Positions 61,213 through 64,000 of a stretch of DNA of 64,000 bases are shown here, piece after piece. Under the pieces are notes generated by a model, which did no database searches, was not told the DNA's origin, and was given only the letters and a program-made list of their open reading frames with translations. The stretch's first letter is position 1. Each line of letters starts with the position of its first letter. The stretch comes from Latrodectus hesperus (lineage: Eukaryota; Arthropoda; Arachnida; Araneae; Theridiidae), in the NCBI GenBank assembly GCA_037975125.1, contig CM075852.1, positions 1,654,839 to 1,718,838 on the forward strand, read 5' to 3'. A program made the translations under genes and the position numbers.

Positions 61213-61517
61213 TCATTCATTTGTGTAATTTGGATTTTTTCGCAATATCACAAACCCTTCTAAAATGGGTGTTAATGGTATGTATTCTTCTGTAGCTAAT
61301 TCTGCTCTTTCACCATAAGCTAATAAAACTGGAGTGGTGTGGGTTTGAAATCCAGTGATAGTCTTGGGTTTCCCAGCTTGACCGACAACATCAACAGCTT
61401 GTCCAACTCTAACTGGTACGGGCAATGGCTGTAGGTCTTCATCGAATGTCACCAACATGCGAGGTTGCATAGCAGCAACCAGATTGTAAAGAACATAGTG
61501 AGAATTTTTCAAAATAA
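61213..61517 (-). CDS. PSMD2: PSMD2 terminal exon
   Basis: Codes for the last 101 residues from [20 protein letters not shown] to NPNYTNE and TGA (61215-61213). Minus-strand acceptor ATTTCAG; the first two bases complete an Ile codon with the previous exon. Confidence 0.96.
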
Positions 61518-64000
61518 CTGAAATATAACACAAGAACTTAACAATTTGCACACATTTTGTAAGAATGAAAATTTATTGTAATTTTTTTATATTTAAACAC
61601 TAAATGATTAACAAAATACTTTTTAAGTTAAAATCATAACTAGGTCATTGATAATTAAAAAAGATATTAAATTTTCATTAGTTGAATGATAGCAATCAAA
61701 TGTAATGATTAAAAATCTTACTATTTTTAACATCCAGAAAAGCTACCAAAGTTGCCATTAAACCAGCCACACATGTAGGACTTAATAATTGTCTGTCATG
61801 ATGATATGGACAAAGTGTAAGAGTTCCTTTACCAAGATGAGCAAGACCTTGTGCTAAGCGAACCATAAACAAATTATTTGGATCTTTTGCATGATATTGA
61901 GCCAACTGTCGTAACATAGCAGCCAATCGAGCATTATTTGTTCCTGAAACAGATTTTTTTTATTGCAAAATAAAAGTACAAAAAAAGGAAATTTTTTAAA
62001 ATTTAATAATTAAAATATGCAACTAAATGTAGCATGTTTGTTTAACAAACATTATGCAGAAAAATTAACCAAAATAAAGAAAATTAGTTTGCTGAAAAAT
62101 AAGTCAATGTGTTATTACTTTTAAAAGGTAGAACATTTCTTAGCAATAAACACATTTTTAAATTACTTCACTTTTATAGAAGCAACATAAATTTGCTCAC
62201 AAAATAAATGGATTTACTTCTATTCAGTAGCATTTTACAATCAAGTTATTTCATGTTGAGTAAATATTCACTGAAGAATCAGTTCTTAATTTTTAAAGAT
62301 CATTGTGTGTTTTTAATTGTTTTCTTAACATGTATCTATATAGTTATAATTTACATAATAATTTTTAAGGAAATCTTAGTAACAAGCTAAGGCATATTTA
62401 ATCCTTCTTATTGAAATAAACTTTTATGAAGTAAAAAAAAATTTATATATGCAGATTACAGATATTTTATATAATAAAAATATTTCAATAAAGCATAGAT
62501 TTTCATAAAATTGAACATAACATGTTTGTTATGGTTATAGGCCTATGATAACTGCTAAGATTAGTGTGAATTGCAAATGCCTTAATTAAGTGAATAAATT
62601 TTCATGAAATCTTCAACATAAGCTCTTATTAGTGGTGCCATTAAATATACTGTTGAAATTTTAAATGTGGTGGTATTGCAAAGAAGAGGAATTTTTATGT
62701 AAATTCCTAGTATGACTCCCTGTGCATGTGCAAGGTTCCCCAGACTAGTACAAAAGTTGTATCTGCAAGAGCACATAATCATCCTCCAATCATACAGCCA
62801 TGGAATCACCTCCTATAGTCACTCACTATATAGTGGTTATTCCCAGAATCACGGTCCTGGGAATTTCCACTATAGCCATTGAATGTGATCATGCCTACTA
62901 CTTGGAAGAAATACTGGTTGGCAAGCCTACCAAGACAAGATTTGATCTTCTTGGCTACAAGGACATTCTGTGCAGTGCCACTGATCCTGTGAAACTGTTT
63001 ACTTCTACACCTTGCTAGGACTTTGGAGCCTTTGACTGAAGTATAACATCTGTTCATCATTTATTCAAATAATTAATTTTTTGTGGCAGTTTGTTATCCA
63101 TCACTTTTTTAATAGATTATGCATCTTAATAGATTAATTTTCTAATAGACTATTGTTAGCTATCTCTTTAAGTTTTATGTATTTGTTTATGAATCTTGTT
63201 GTAATTTTAATTGCCTCGAGCTTGTTTACAAATTGTCTAATCATATTTAGAGTAGAGACACACGTAGTGGCATATGTTTAACTACAGATTTGTACTTCAA
63301 AATATATTTTCAGTAGTAACCTTCTAATCAACCGCCACACAAACACATTCTATGTGTGTGTCCACAAGCATATAAATGATGAAATACATATACAATTGTT
63401 TAGTCATTGCTCTACAATCATAACAGCTATGTTAATACCTTAACATTAATAGAAAGTGTAAGAAAATAAATGAAGGTTCTTATTTGAAATTCACATAAAA
63501 TATACCTTTTGTCATTAAAGTAACTAAAATAAGCTATAATTTTACATAAATAAAATTACTTACCAGCTCCAACTAATCCTAAAGCAAAAATCGCATTGTA
63601 AGCAACTTCAGCATCACTATCATGAGAAAACTTGCTAAGTGTTTCCAAAATATTTAATTTTGGATTAGATGCAGATATTAAACCAAGGGCCAAAGGTACA
63701 GATCTCTTTATTACAGGCTCTCCATATCTTAACTATAAAAATATAAAGTAAGTATAAAAATTACTTCAAAAATAACAAATTAACAATTTGAATGAAAATT
63801 TGTGTAAAGCATAATATCTTTACAGCAAACTCAAATTTGCTGACACTTTTGCTCTTTGTATAAATTATCTTCTGCTCATTACCAAACTTTTATTGTGAAA
63901 ATCATTAATTCAAATTATTTGTAGTTTAAACAAAAATAATAGGGTACTATGCAATAATTTTAAACAACAAATATAAAAGTATAATACAAATAAATGATAA
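61213..64000 (-). CDS. PSMD2: 26S proteasome non-ATPase regulatory subunit 2 / Rpn1 (C-terminal part; continues past window)
   Basis: Scaffold subunit of the 19S base that docks ubiquitin receptors, shuttle factors and Ubp6/USP14. Three exons lie in the window: 63564-63732, 61722-61943 and 61213-61517 (minus strand order), about 231 residues of a protein of about 900. Conserved text includes [118 protein letters not shown] and the C-terminus [15 protein letters not shown]. This covers the end of the PC-repeat toroid and the C-terminal domain. All junctions are GT-AG and phases agree. Confidence 0.96.
61722..61943 (-). CDS. PSMD2: PSMD2 penultimate exon
   Basis: From [20 protein letters not shown] to [14 protein letters not shown]. 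Minus-strand acceptor TGTTTCAG, donor GTAAGA. Followed by a 204-base intron (61518-61721). Confidence 0.96.
61944..63563 (-). other. PSMD2 intron with an unidentified normal-GC segment
   Basis: The intron is AT-rich except about 62620-63060, which has balanced composition and open frames on both strands (62800-63018 plus, 62806-63060 minus). I recognise neither product. It may be a repeat of an unknown family; no terminal repeats or poly(A) are clear. Confidence 0.6.
63564..63732 (-). CDS. PSMD2: PSMD2 exon (third from the end)
   Basis: From [20 protein letters not shown] to [13 protein letters not shown]. Minus-strand acceptor TTTATAG, donor GTAAGT; leaves one base of a Gly codon. The intron upstream (63733-64000) runs off the window. 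Confidence 0.95.

Overview
This is a eukaryotic nuclear window, very AT-rich, with multi-kilobase introns, GT-AG splice sites and dense, decayed transposable elements. The intron-exon style and the repeats (several tRNA-derived SINEs, Tc1/mariner relics, an IS1595-like/Merlin transposase relic, non-LTR RNase H fragments, a Gypsy-type LTR element) point to an arthropod, most likely a chelicerate such as a spider. That assignment is inference from repeat style, not from a diagnostic marker.

Four housekeeping genes are present. (1) 4446-6773, minus: the ER Hsp90 chaperone GRP94/endoplasmin (HSP90B1), with no intron in its coding region, a signal peptide and a C-terminal HDEL. Two candidate unfolded-protein-response elements lie about 90-125 bases upstream of its ATG. 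(2) 8085-41525, plus: TRIT1, tRNA dimethylallyltransferase, 11 exons over 33 kb, divergent from GRP94. Every exon and splice junction could be placed, but exon 5 carries a one-base frameshift in a G5 run. (3) 48015-61116, plus: MTRF1L, mitochondrial peptide chain release factor, 7 exons, with GGQ and PKT motifs. (4) 61213-64000, minus: the last three exons of PSMD2/Rpn1, a 26S proteasome base subunit. It converges on MTRF1L with 96 bases between the stop codons and continues beyond the window.

Layout: 1-4445 is AT-rich and gene-free, with one possible transposase relic. 6774-8084 is the divergent GRP94/TRIT1 spacer, with a 16-bp hairpin. The TRIT1 introns hold most of the repeats: an IS1595-like transposase relic, LINE fragments, a Tc1 relic, SINEs, a terminal-inverted-repeat element and an integrase-lacking Gypsy element in intron 10, directly before an (AT)n array and the last exon. 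41526-48014 is a repeat-filled spacer with a 250-bp direct duplication, a head-to-tail SINE pair, a mariner-type MITE, a foldback element running into a 124-bp (AT)n array, and a degenerate minisatellite. MTRF1L introns hold two Tc1 relics (one split by a SINE with a perfect 9-bp target duplication) and a LINE RNase H fragment with an open frame.

The genes are housekeeping neighbours rather than one pathway: ER protein folding, tRNA A37 modification, mitochondrial translation termination and protein degradation. I found no sign of a new multi-gene system. The most useful leads are the TRIT1 frameshift, the hidden TRIT1 last exon, the UPR-like elements upstream of GRP94, and the repeat-history observations (CpG decay between SINE copies, nested insertions, duplicated spacer).
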